The notes under the pieces were generated by a model that was not told where the DNA came from, did no database searches, and saw nothing but the letters and a program-made list of their open reading frames with translations. Shown here piece by piece: positions 15,138 through 22,492 of a DNA stretch of 46,084 nt. Both the position numbers and the translations under genes were made by a program. This DNA comes from Bacteroidales bacterium (GTDB lineage Bacteria > Bacteroidota > Bacteroidia > Bacteroidales > Bacteroidaceae): positions 1 through 46,084 of the forward strand of contig SUXN01000023.1 of the NCBI GenBank assembly GCA_015060965.1. The letters run 5' to 3'. Each line of letters begins with the position of its first letter. The first letter of the stretch is position 1.

Positions 15138-15215
15138 GATAATGCTTGCAGCAATAGGTCGCGTGTAGGATGGATGAAATTCATCCCAAGTGGGTTGCGA
15201 ATAGCAAGTATTATC
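15138..15215 (+). repeat. Palindrome P4
   Basis: Arms GATAATGCTTGC (15138-15149) and GCAAGTATTATC (15204-15215) match at 11 of 12 positions; the centre is the perfect hairpin GGATGAAATTCATCC (15172-15186). The left half, with AGCAATAGGTCGCG, resembles the 3-prime end of ribH. Confidence 0.8.
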
Positions 15216-15242
15216 AAATAAAGTTGAATTGATTTGAATGAA

Positions 15243-15533
15243 ATGAAAAGAGGAGAAACCAAATCAATAGCTGAACTGGTGCGTGCGACATGTCGCGAGG
15301 AGGGGATAGAGACTCCTCTCAACGAGTACAGGCTTATACAGGCCTGGTCGCAGGTATTGGGCAAGGCTGTGCAGATGTATACAAAGGAACTGAAGATATA
15401 TAACCAGGTGCTTTATGTGAGGGTGACTTCGTCGGTGCTCCGTCAGGAGTTGCTGATGAACCGCAAGTCGCTTGTAAAGAGACTTAATGACCACGTGAAG
15501 GCGCAGGTGATCACTGATATTGTGTTGCGATGA
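15243..15533 (+). CDS. DUF721 / DciA-like protein
   Basis: Protein of 96 residues of the DUF721 family, which includes DciA, a loader of the replicative helicase in bacteria without DnaC; a role in replication is inferred from the family and from the recF neighbour. Conserved features are the N-terminal helix region (IAELVRATCREEGIETPLNE), AWSQVLG, and the C-terminal KH-like block VLYVRVTSSVLRQEL with HVKAQVITDIVLR. The ATG at 15243 (MKRGETKS) fits the family; an in-frame TTG at 15234 is less likely. The start codon sits inside a motif that is repeated twice upstream. It ends 120 bp before the nucleoside transporter. Confidence 0.8.
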   Translation: MKRGETKSIAELVRATCREEGIETPLNEYRLIQAWSQVLGKAVQMYTKELKIYNQVLYVRVTSSVLRQELLMNRKSLVKRLNDHVKAQVITDIVLR

Positions 15534-15540
15534 GGCTGTG

Positions 15541-15634
15541 AACCAATCCGCAGTTATGTTGGTTTGTAAGGAGATAACTATTATAAACTAACAAGTTGCT
15601 CAGGAGCTGGGCGGTAACCGCCACGGTGTCTGAG
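15541..15634 (+). promoter_or_regulatory. Two hairpins before the nucleoside transporter
   Basis: AACCAA/TTGGTT (15541-15564) is followed by a hairpin with CTCAG/CTGAG outer arms and a perfect GGCGGT-a-ACCGCC inner stem (15599-15634). The second ends 19 bases before the transporter start. They could be a weak terminator plus a leader structure. Confidence 0.4.
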
Positions 15635-15653
15635 GCAATAAAAAAATGTGGAT

Positions 15654-16907
15654 ATGCGGTATTCGAACGTAAAGCTCAGGCTTGTGGTGTTGAGTTTCTT
15701 GCAGTTTGCTGTCTGGGGTGCTTACCTCACCTCGATGGGACGTTACCTGGGCAGCGTGGGTATGGGCAGCAGTATCGGCTGGTTCTACTCGGTGCAGGGT
15801 GTGGTGTCAATCTTTATGCCTGCCATTGTGGGTATAATTGCCGACCGATGGGTGCAGGCACAGCGTATGCTTGCATTCTGTCATGCCATGGCGGCCCTGT
15901 TTATGGGAATAACGGGCTACATAGGGATGATGGAGGGCCCAACGGTGGCGTTCAATGACATTTTTTGGACATATACCTTAGCTGTGGCTTTTTATATGCC
16001 TACCTTGGCGCTGTCGAACTCTGTGTCGTACAGCGTGCTCAGCAGGGCAGGGCTTGACACGGTAAAGGCTTTCCCGCCGATAAGGGTGTTCGGGACTGTG
16101 GGTTTTGTTGTCTCGATGTTGCTGGTGGATGTCACCGGCTTCCAGAATGACTACAACCAGTTCTTTGCCTCGGCTGTGTGGGGTGTGGCGGTGGCGCTTT
16201 ACTCCCTGACATTGCCTCCTTGTCCGGTGGGTTCGGCAGGCGGACGCCGCTCGTTGGTGTCGTTGCTGGGGCTTGATGCTTTCAGGCTGTTCCGCATACG
16301 CCGTATGGCGCTGTTCTTTATCTTTGCGATGCTGCTGGGTGCGGCACTGCAGGTGTCGAACGGTTATGCGAACACTTTCATCAACGGCTTCGGGGCTTAT
16401 GCTGAGTATGCAGGTACATTCGCGGTGGAGCATACGAATGTGCTCATATCGCTGTCGCAGATGTCGGAGATACTGTGTATCCTGCTAATCCCTTTCTTCC
16501 TCAAGAGGTTCGGGATAAAGAGGGTGATGCTTGTGGCTATGGTTGCATGGGTGTTCCGCTTCGGGTTCTTTGCAATCGGTGACCCGGGTATGCCGGGTGT
16601 GCTGCTCTTTGTGCTGTCGATGCTTGTCTATGGCGTGGCCTTTGACTTTTTCAATATCTCGGGCTCGCTGTTTGTGGACAAGGAGGTGCCCGAAGGGCAA
16701 CGCTCGAGTGCACAGGGACTGTTCATGCTGATGACCAACGGCCTTGGAGCATCGGTGGGTGTGGTGGCTGCACAGGGTGTAGTGAACCATTTTACTGCGC
16801 ACCAGACGGATTTTCAGGGCTGGACGGCTGCGTGGTTGGTATTTGCAGGCTATGCGCTGGTGGTGGCGGTGTTGTTTGCCTCGGTTTTTAAAGAGAAAAA
16901 AGAGTAA
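15654..16907 (+). CDS. MFS nucleoside permease (NupG-like)
   Basis: Inner-membrane transporter of 417 residues, about 12 transmembrane segments, of the nucleoside:H+ symporter branch of the major facilitator superfamily. The N-terminus LSFLQFAVWGAYLTSMGRYL and the following VFMPAIVGIIADRW-like segment (here IFMPAIVGIIADRW) match NupG. It would import nucleosides for salvage. I chose ATG 15654 (MRYSNVKL); a GTG two codons upstream (15648) is possible. First gene of a tightly packed operon: the BFN gene begins 8 bases after its stop. Confidence 0.82.
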   Translation: MRYSNVKLRLVVLSFLQFAVWGAYLTSMGRYLGSVGMGSSIGWFYSVQGVVSIFMPAIVGIIADRWVQAQRMLAFCHAMAALFMGITGYIGMMEGPTVAFNDIFWTYTLAVAFYMPTLALSNSVSYSVLSRAGLDTVKAFPPIRVFGTVGFVVSMLLVDVTGFQNDYNQFFASAVWGVAVALYSLTLPPCPVGSAGGRRSLVSLLGLDAFRLFRIRRMALFFIFAMLLGAALQVSNGYANTFINGFGAYAEYAGTFAVEHTNVLISLSQMSEILCILLIPFFLKRFGIKRVMLVAMVAWVFRFGFFAIGDPGMPGVLLFVLSMLVYGVAFDFFNISGSLFVDKEVPEGQRSSAQGLFMLMTNGLGASVGVVAAQGVVNHFTAHQTDFQGWTAAWLVFAGYALVVAVLFASVFKEKKE

Positions 16908-16915
16908 TAAGATAT

Positions 16916-17476
16916 ATGGTAGAACTTTTTATTGCAGATATAATGTCAAAGGTCACTGACCGCAGGGCTCAGGTGCTGGTGTTGCAGGAGAAAGAGGGGC
17001 TGCGCAAAATCATTGTGGCTCTTGGCTTCATTGAGACGCAGGCTATTGTGTTTGCCATGCGTGGCGTGAATCCCGGACGTCCTCTGACGCACGACCTGTT
17101 CGGCTCTTTGACAAGTGCCTTCGGTATCGAACTGCAGTATGTGCTCATTGACGGAATAAACGACGGTACTTTCCACGCGAAGCTGCACTATGTAAGGGGT
17201 GATGAGGTGCAGGATATCGATTCGCGCACAAGTGATGCGATAGCGATCGCTTTGCGTGCAGGGGTGCCTGTATATATCGAGGATGAGCTGCTCAACCGTA
17301 TGTGTATACGCGATGAGATGAACGGGGCGATATCTATCCCTATCACTGCCGCCGACGAAGAGACTCTGCGCACTGCAATGGATAATGCTGTAAAGGCCGA
17401 GAACTATGAACTGGCGATGAAGCTGAAGGAGGAGATTGATTCGCGCCACACAACGGATAATGAAAAACACGAATAG
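16916..17476 (+). CDS. Bifunctional nuclease (BFN) family protein with UVR motif
   Basis: Protein of 186 residues: a BFN/DUF151 domain (residues 1-130, with LREIIVALG-like KIIVALGFIETQAI, RPLTHDLF and SRTSDAIAIALRAGVPVYI) and a C-terminal UVR-type helical hairpin (MDNAVKAENYELAMKLKEEI), the motif that lets UvrB and UvrC interact. The pairing of BFN and UVR is usual in Bacteroidetes. Nuclease activity has been reported for plant members; the bacterial role is unsettled. ATG 16916 is near the transporter stop and rsmE begins 3 bases after its end. Confidence 0.85.
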   Translation: MVELFIADIMSKVTDRRAQVLVLQEKEGLRKIIVALGFIETQAIVFAMRGVNPGRPLTHDLFGSLTSAFGIELQYVLIDGINDGTFHAKLHYVRGDEVQDIDSRTSDAIAIALRAGVPVYIEDELLNRMCIRDEMNGAISIPITAADEETLRTAMDNAVKAENYELAMKLKEEIDSRHTTDNEKHE

Positions 17477-17478
17477 AT

Positions 17479-18180
17479 ATGGCACTTTTTTATGTACCTG
17501 ATATTGCCGACAGCTGGGAACTGTCGGATGAGGAGGCGGCTCACGCTCTGCGTGTGTTGCGTCTTGCTGTAGGTGATGCTTTGGATGTGACCGATGGCCG
17601 CGGAAACCTTTACAGGACCGAGGTGGCATCGATAGCAGGCAAGCATTGCTATGTGAAGGCTGTGGAGCCTGTGGCTATGCCAAAGAACTGGAACGGCACG
17701 TTCCACCTTGCCATTGCCCCGACAAAGAATATGGACCGCATAGAGTGGCTTGCCGAGAAGGCTACTGAGATTGGACTTGATGCCATCACCTTCCTCAACT
17801 GCCGCTTCTCGGAGCGTAAGGTGGTGAAGACCGAGCGTGTGGAGCGCATAGTGGTCTCTGCCATGAAGCAGTCGCTCAAGTACTGCAAGCCTGTGGTGGG
17901 TGAGATGACCGACTTCAAACGTTTCATTGCCGAAGAACGCCCCGGGGCAAAGTTCATAGCACACTGCTACGACAGTGAGAGGGTGTTGCTGAAAGAGGTG
18001 CTGCAACCTGGCGAGGATGTTACTATACTTGTGGGGCCCGAGGGTGACTTCAGCCCCGAGGAGGTTGAACTTGCCGTGAAGGCGGGCTACAGGCCTGTAA
18101 GCCTTGGAAGCTCGCGCCTGCGCACCGAGACTGCCGGTCTTGCGGCGTGCCATACATTCATACTGAAGAACGAGATATAA
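17479..18180 (+). CDS. rsmE: 16S rRNA (uracil-1498-N3)-methyltransferase
   Basis: RsmE, 233 residues; methylates N3 of U1498 in 16S rRNA using S-adenosylmethionine. The N-terminal PUA-like domain contains EAAHALRVLRLAVGD; the C-terminal SPOUT knot shows AEKATEIGLD, SMKQSLK-type AMKQSLKYCKP, VGPEGDFSPEEV and LGSSRLRTETAG, the cofactor-binding loops. The stop codon overlaps the truA start by one base (TAATG), which indicates coupled translation. Confidence 0.93.
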   Translation: MALFYVPDIADSWELSDEEAAHALRVLRLAVGDALDVTDGRGNLYRTEVASIAGKHCYVKAVEPVAMPKNWNGTFHLAIAPTKNMDRIEWLAEKATEIGLDAITFLNCRFSERKVVKTERVERIVVSAMKQSLKYCKPVVGEMTDFKRFIAEERPGAKFIAHCYDSERVLLKEVLQPGEDVTILVGPEGDFSPEEVELAVKAGYRPVSLGSSRLRTETAGLAACHTFILKNEI

Positions 18181-18929
18181 TGTTCCGCTATTTCATATAT
18201 TTCTCTTATGACGGGGCGGCTTATCACGGTTGGCAAGTGCAACCGAATGCCATCACTGTGCAGCAGGTGCTTGAGGAGGCGCTTGCGAAACTTGTGCGCC
18301 AGCCTGTGCCGCTTGTGGGTGCCGGCCGCACCGATGCCGGCGTGAATGCTGCCTGCATGGTGGCGCACGGCGATTTCCCGTGCGAGGTCGATTGTGCCCA
18401 ATTGGTGTATAAGCTGAACAAGATTCTGCCGCCTGACATTGCGGTGAGTGACGTGCGTCGTGTCAAAGACGATGCGCACGCCCGGTTCGATGCCCTCTCA
18501 CGCCGGTATAACTACCGTGTGGTTACTGCCAAATCGCCTTTTGCGCGTCGGTACGCATGCAGGGTGTTGCCGGGCGTGGATTTCGAGGCCATGAACCGCG
18601 CTGCGGAAATACTATATGAGTACACCGATTTTACCAGCTTCAGCAAGCTGCATACCGATGTGAAGACCAACAACTGCAAGGTGACCTTTGCCCGTTGGCG
18701 TCAGGTGAGCGACAACGAATGGGTCTTTGAGATTGAGGCCGACCGTTTCCTGCGTAACATGGTGCGTGCCATTGTGGGTACATTGCTGCTTGTGGGGCGC
18801 GGTAAACTGACACTCGACGGCTTCAGGGCTGTGATTGAGAACAAGGCGCGTGGCGAGGCCGGTGATTCGGCTATGGGTGAGGCACTGTTCCTTGTAGATG
18901 TGAAATATCCTGATGACATATTCCTATGA
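18180..18929 (+). CDS. truA: tRNA pseudouridine(38-40) synthase
   Basis: TruA, 249 residues; isomerises uridines 38-40 in the tRNA anticodon arm. The catalytic Asp lies in AGRTDAGVNA near residue 50, and YHGWQVQ, FTSFSK and RFLRNMVRAIVGTLL are family blocks. The family-like N-terminus MFRYFIYFSYDGAAYHGW sets the start at 18180; an upstream in-frame start at 18147 would lie inside rsmE. Its stop overlaps the next gene by four bases (ATGA). Confidence 0.94.
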   Translation: MFRYFIYFSYDGAAYHGWQVQPNAITVQQVLEEALAKLVRQPVPLVGAGRTDAGVNAACMVAHGDFPCEVDCAQLVYKLNKILPPDIAVSDVRRVKDDAHARFDALSRRYNYRVVTAKSPFARRYACRVLPGVDFEAMNRAAEILYEYTDFTSFSKLHTDVKTNNCKVTFARWRQVSDNEWVFEIEADRFLRNMVRAIVGTLLLVGRGKLTLDGFRAVIENKARGEAGDSAMGEALFLVDVKYPDDIFL

Positions 18930-19825
18930 TGTGGGCTCTGCTTGCTTTTATGTCGGCAGCCCTGTTGGGCTGTTATGACTTCTTCAAGAAGGTGTCGCTC
19001 AAGGATAACTCCGTTGTGGCGGTGCTCTTCCTGAATACTCTTTTTTCTACGCTGCTGTTTGCCCCTTTCATTGTGCTGTCGCGCACCGGGGTGATAGAGA
19101 GCGGTCCTCTGTTTGTGCCCGAGGCAGGCTTTGAGACGCATCTTCTGCTTCTGCTCAAGGCTGTGATTGTGCTCAGCTCATGGCTATGCGGGTACATAGG
19201 TATCAAGCATCTGCCCATAACAATAGTCTCTCCTATCCAGTCGACACGTCCTGTGATTGTACTGCTGGGTGCCTTGCTGCTCTTTGGCGAGACGCTGAAC
19301 CTGTACCAATGGATCGGAGTTATAATAGCAATCCTGTCGGTGTTCCTGCTCAGCCGCAGCGGCAAGCGCGAAGGAATACACTTTGCAAGTAACCGTTGGG
19401 TGGCTTTTGTGGCGCTTGCAGCGCTGTTCGGTGCGGTGAGTGCATTGTATGACAAGTTCCTGATGCGTTCGTTGGAACCTATCCTGGTGCAGTCGTGGTT
19501 CAATCTCTACCAATGTATCCTGATGGGTTGCATCGCTCTGCTGCTCAATGCCTTGTGGCCTGCCCAGCGTGGCCGTAAGTTCCATTGGAGTTGGGCAATA
19601 CCTATGATTTCACTTTTCTTGGGCTTTGCCGATTTCTGTTACTTCTCGTCTCTTGCGCAGGATGGCGCGCTCATAGCTGTTGTCTCCATGATACGCAGGG
19701 GCAGCGTGGTGGTATCGTTTGCCTTCGGGGCATTCCTGCTGCACGAAAAGAACCTCAAAAGCAAGGCAATTGACCTTCTGTTGATAATTATTGGATTATT
19801 CTTCCTATATTTGGGCTCGAAATGA
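18926..19825 (+). CDS. EamA/DMT-family transporter
   Basis: Inner-membrane protein of 299 residues with ten predicted transmembrane segments in two EamA-type halves (first half to about residue 145, ending in VFLLSRSGKREG; second half from WVAFVALAALFGAVS). Members export amino acids or other metabolites or import sugars; the substrate cannot be deduced. The start overlaps truA by four bases; a second ATG follows at once (18929). The stop overlaps the next gene by four bases. Confidence 0.82.
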   Translation: MMWALLAFMSAALLGCYDFFKKVSLKDNSVVAVLFLNTLFSTLLFAPFIVLSRTGVIESGPLFVPEAGFETHLLLLLKAVIVLSSWLCGYIGIKHLPITIVSPIQSTRPVIVLLGALLLFGETLNLYQWIGVIIAILSVFLLSRSGKREGIHFASNRWVAFVALAALFGAVSALYDKFLMRSLEPILVQSWFNLYQCILMGCIALLLNALWPAQRGRKFHWSWAIPMISLFLGFADFCYFSSLAQDGALIAVVSMIRRGSVVVSFAFGAFLLHEKNLKSKAIDLLLIIIGLFFLYLGSK

Positions 19826-20442
19826 AAAAGATACTCTTCATATTGGTGGTTATGGTGTGTTGCATGGGGCAGAGTCTCTATGCGCAAGGTATGCGTCAGC
19901 TTTTTGTTGACGCTCCCGATGAGGTGTTCCCGTTGCTTACAAGGAACAACCGCGCCGACTGTGCCGATTACCTTGAAGCCGGAATGGAGGCGAAGGTTAC
20001 AAACCGCCTGGGTGGGGTGTGCAGAATGAAGGCTCTTACCGATGACTTTCTACACATTGAGCCGTCATATGCCTCGTCGGTACAGGTGAAAAGGCTTGTT
20101 GCCGATGGTGATACACTGCTGTGCGTGGTGAATAGCGTGAAGGCGGAGGCTGCAGGCAGCCGTATCTCTTTCCGCAACCTGCGTTGGGAGAGTGTTGAGG
20201 CGAAGGGGCTGTTCGAGGCTCCCGCAATAGGTGATTTCTTTGTGTCGGCCGACAGCGCAATGCTTTATGCCGACAAGTGTGATATATATCTTGTTTCGCT
20301 GACGCTCTCACCTGATGATGATACTCTGACCGCAGAGTATACCATGCCCGGTTATATGAGTGAGGATGATGCTGTGGCTGTGAGGCCCCTCTTGCAAAGG
20401 ATTGTCTACCGCTGGGACGGCAAGAGGTTTGTCAAAGAGTGA
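19822..20442 (+). CDS. DUF3256 family exported protein
   Basis: Protein of 206 residues with a signal peptide (MKKILFILVVMVCCMGQSLY, cleavage after YA before Gln) and a compact domain starting GMRQLFVDAPDEVFPLLTRNNRADCADYL. I recognise it as the Bacteroidales DUF3256 family; function unknown. It is the last gene of the operon, coupled to the transporter by a four-base overlap, and its stop overlaps the 3-prime end of the converging capA-like gene by 11 bp. Confidence 0.75.
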   Translation: MKKILFILVVMVCCMGQSLYAQGMRQLFVDAPDEVFPLLTRNNRADCADYLEAGMEAKVTNRLGGVCRMKALTDDFLHIEPSYASSVQVKRLVADGDTLLCVVNSVKAEAAGSRISFRNLRWESVEAKGLFEAPAIGDFFVSADSAMLYADKCDIYLVSLTLSPDDDTLTAEYTMPGYMSEDDAVAVRPLLQRIVYRWDGKRFVKE

Positions 20443-21586
20443 GTTTTACAGAGTCGGTACGCAACTCCCGGATGTCCCCTTTGTTATGCTTTTCCAATAG
20501 TGTGCGGCTGTCGTTGATGAACAGCTGCAGCTTCTCTTTTGCTCTGGCGCTGCCTGTTATGGTGGTCGTCGCGGCAGGGTAGATGGTGAAGTCCCGGCTG
20601 CCGTCAGCCTCTTTGGGTGCTATCCAGGTAAGCAGGTAGCCGAGAGAGGATACGCGGGTGTAGTTCAGAATCTTGGTAAGCTCCATGCCGATCATCGCTC
20701 CTCCGTCGGTGCGACGCAGTGACATGTTCGACAACAGGTTGCCGGTGGAATATACAACGGCATTGTAGTTGCAGGTCTCCTTGTCGAAGCGCATCTCCAT
20801 GGGCTGTATAACGTGGGGGTGGTTGCCTATGATATGGTCAACGCCCTGTTCAAGCAACCAATCAGCAAGTTCCTTAATTCTTTGGGGCGGCATGCTCACA
20901 TATTCGTCGCCCCAATGCATGCATGCAATGATGACGTCAGGGTTCAGGCATTTCGCATCTGCTATGTCGCGTTTGATGGTCTCCTTATCGATGAGGTTTA
21001 CGATTATAGGCTCAGGAATTGCCCTGCCGTTGGTTCCGTAAGTGTAGTTTAAGATTGCTATCCTGACATCTTTCTTGTCAATTATTAGGGGATATCGCAT
21101 CTTGCGGTCATTTGCGTTCCGGTAGACTCCGCAATGGGCGATGCCTAATGAGTCCATAAGGTTCAGGGTGTAGAGGGCTGTGCTCTTACCTTTGTCAAGG
21201 CAATGGTTGTTGGCAAAGAGCATTACATCGAATCCTGCTCCAGCAGCAGCGTAGAGGAAACTGTCGGGGGCGCAGAATGACGGGTAGCCGCTGAAGCCGC
21301 TCTTCCCGATGGGTGTCTCTAAATTGCCTACGGCAATATCGGCAGAACCTATGAAATCCTTTATATGGCGGTAATTGTCTGAGAAACTGTATGTGCCGTC
21401 GGGCCTCCTTGCCGCATTGAGCTGTGACTCGTGCTGCATGATGTCACCGGCGAACAACAGGTTTACCTTCTGTAATGGGGTAGGGATATATTGCGCCATA
21501 GCGGTAACTACCGCTATGGCGCAATATGTTGTGAATATGAGAAATCTCCTTTTCAAGTTACTTGTAGATTTCACGCTTGCCTGCAA
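20432..21586 (-). CDS. CapA-family metallophosphoesterase-like exported protein
   Basis: Protein of 384 residues of the CapA/PgsA family (poly-gamma-glutamate synthesis related, calcineurin-like fold). Motifs include [11 protein letters not shown] near residue 45, [30 protein letters not shown] and [14 protein letters not shown], so the metal-binding Asp, Asn and His residues are present. A signal-like segment (residues about 12-32, ending AMAQ) directs it out of the cytoplasm. Actual substrate unknown. The listed ATG overlaps folD by 29 bp; a TTG at 21556, two bases past the folD stop, is an alternative start that leaves a standard signal peptide. The signal-peptide codons contain a perfect 19-bp inverted repeat. 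Last gene of the DUF4831-ffh-folD operon. Confidence 0.82.
   Translation of the reverse strand: MQASVKSTSNLKRRFLIFTTYCAIAVVTAMAQYIPTPLQKVNLLFAGDIMQHESQLNAARRPDGTYSFSDNYRHIKDFIGSADIAVGNLETPIGKSGFSGYPSFCAPDSFLYAAAGAGFDVMLFANNHCLDKGKSTALYTLNLMDSLGIAHCGVYRNANDRKMRYPLIIDKKDVRIAILNYTYGTNGRAIPEPIIVNLIDKETIKRDIADAKCLNPDVIIACMHWGDEYVSMPPQRIKELADWLLEQGVDHIIGNHPHVIQPMEMRFDKETCNYNAVVYSTGNLLSNMSLRRTDGGAMIGMELTKILNYTRVSSLGYLLTWIAPKEADGSRDFTIYPAATTTITGSARAKEKLQLFINDSRTLLEKHNKGDIRELRTDSVKLTL
21488..21527. repeat. Perfect 19-bp inverted repeat inside the capA-like signal-peptide codons
   Basis: ATATTGCGCCATAGCGGTA (21488-21506) is followed, after the two bases AC, by its exact reverse complement (21509-21527). 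Because of the symmetry both strands encode nearly the same peptide ([13 protein letters not shown] versus [13 protein letters not shown]). In the mRNA it would form a very stable hairpin about 60-100 bases after the start codon. Confidence 0.95.
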
Positions 21587-22439
21587 GCAGGGTGTTCTTC
21601 ATGAGTGATACAATTGTCATGGGGCCTACACCGCCGGGTACAGGGGTGATGTATGAGCACTTGGGAGCCACGTTCTCGTAGTCTACGTCACCGCACAGAC
21701 GGAAACCGCTCTTGCGTGTCGCGTCGGGGACGCGTGTGGTGCCCACGTCAATGACAACTGCTCCCTCCTTTACCATGTCGGCCTTTAGGAAATGGGGCTG
21801 TCCCAAAGCTGCGATGATTATATCGGCGCGGCGGCACTCATCGGCAATGTTCTCGGTGTGGCTGTGGCACACCGTCACGGTAGCGTCACCGGGTATCTGC
21901 TTCTGCATCATAAGGTTTGCCATTGGCTTGCCTACAATGTTGCTGCGGCCCAATACTACGCACTTCTTGCCCTTGGTGTCAATGTTGTAACGTGCGAGCA
22001 ACTCCATGATTCCGTTGGGCGTTGCCGACAGGAAACAGGGTAGTCCTATGGCAAGGCGACCGGCATTTACCGGGTGAAAACCGTCGACATCCTTGCGGTA
22101 GTCGATAGCTTCTGTGACTTTCTGTTCGTCGATGTGCTTTGGAAGCGGCAGCTGCACGATGAATCCGTCCACGTCGCTGTCATTGTTCAGCTCGTCGACC
22201 TTCTTGAGCAGTTCTTCCTCGGTGACATCGGCCTCGTAGCGTATGAGCGTTGAGGTGAAGCCACACTCTTCGCAGGCTTTGACCTTGTTGGCTACGTATG
22301 TTTCGCTGCCACCGTCGTGTCCGACGAGGATGGCTGCCAGATGTGGACGTTTGCCTCCGTTGGCAATAATGCTCTCGACCTCCTGGGCAATCTCTTTCTT
22401 TATTGCTGCCGCAACAGCTTTTCCGTCAATAATCTGCAT
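21558..22439 (-). CDS. folD: Methylenetetrahydrofolate dehydrogenase/cyclohydrolase
   Basis: FolD, 293 residues, bifunctional: oxidises 5,10-methylene-THF to methenyl-THF with NADP and hydrolyses it to 10-formyl-THF, supplying one-carbon units. Evidence: [20 protein letters not shown] (catalytic Tyr and Lys), [42 protein letters not shown] (Rossmann loop) and [12 protein letters not shown]. Starts 53 bases after ffh and overlaps the next gene, so it is in the same operon. Confidence 0.95.
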   Translation of the reverse strand: MQIIDGKAVAAAIKKEIAQEVESIIANGGKRPHLAAILVGHDGGSETYVANKVKACEECGFTSTLIRYEADVTEEELLKKVDELNNDSDVDGFIVQLPLPKHIDEQKVTEAIDYRKDVDGFHPVNAGRLAIGLPCFLSATPNGIMELLARYNIDTKGKKCVVLGRSNIVGKPMANLMMQKQIPGDATVTVCHSHTENIADECRRADIIIAALGQPHFLKADMVKEGAVVIDVGTTRVPDATRKSGFRLCGDVDYENVAPKCSYITPVPGGVGPMTIVSLMKNTLLAGKREIYK

Positions 22440-22492
22440 AGTGTATGGCTTTTGATGTTAAACAATCTCTTTATCTATTGGCTTTCGCCTGC

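Larger units (their letters stand above)
14572..15242. other. Repeat-filled gap between recF and the DUF721 gene
   Basis: No gene is supported. The stretch holds micro-repeats GAAATGTGAAAG (14563-14600), a GTCATCCTGA...GGATCTC element (14625-14650), the split palindrome P3 (14734-15083) with R2-type hairpins inside it, palindrome P4 (15138-15215) and copies of the DUF721 start region. An open frame on the minus strand (14777-15364) is rejected as a by-product. Confidence 0.75.

Noticed and set aside
14777-15364. 195-residue minus-strand frame
   Set aside because: Runs through repeats and the antisense of the DUF721 gene; no conserved features.
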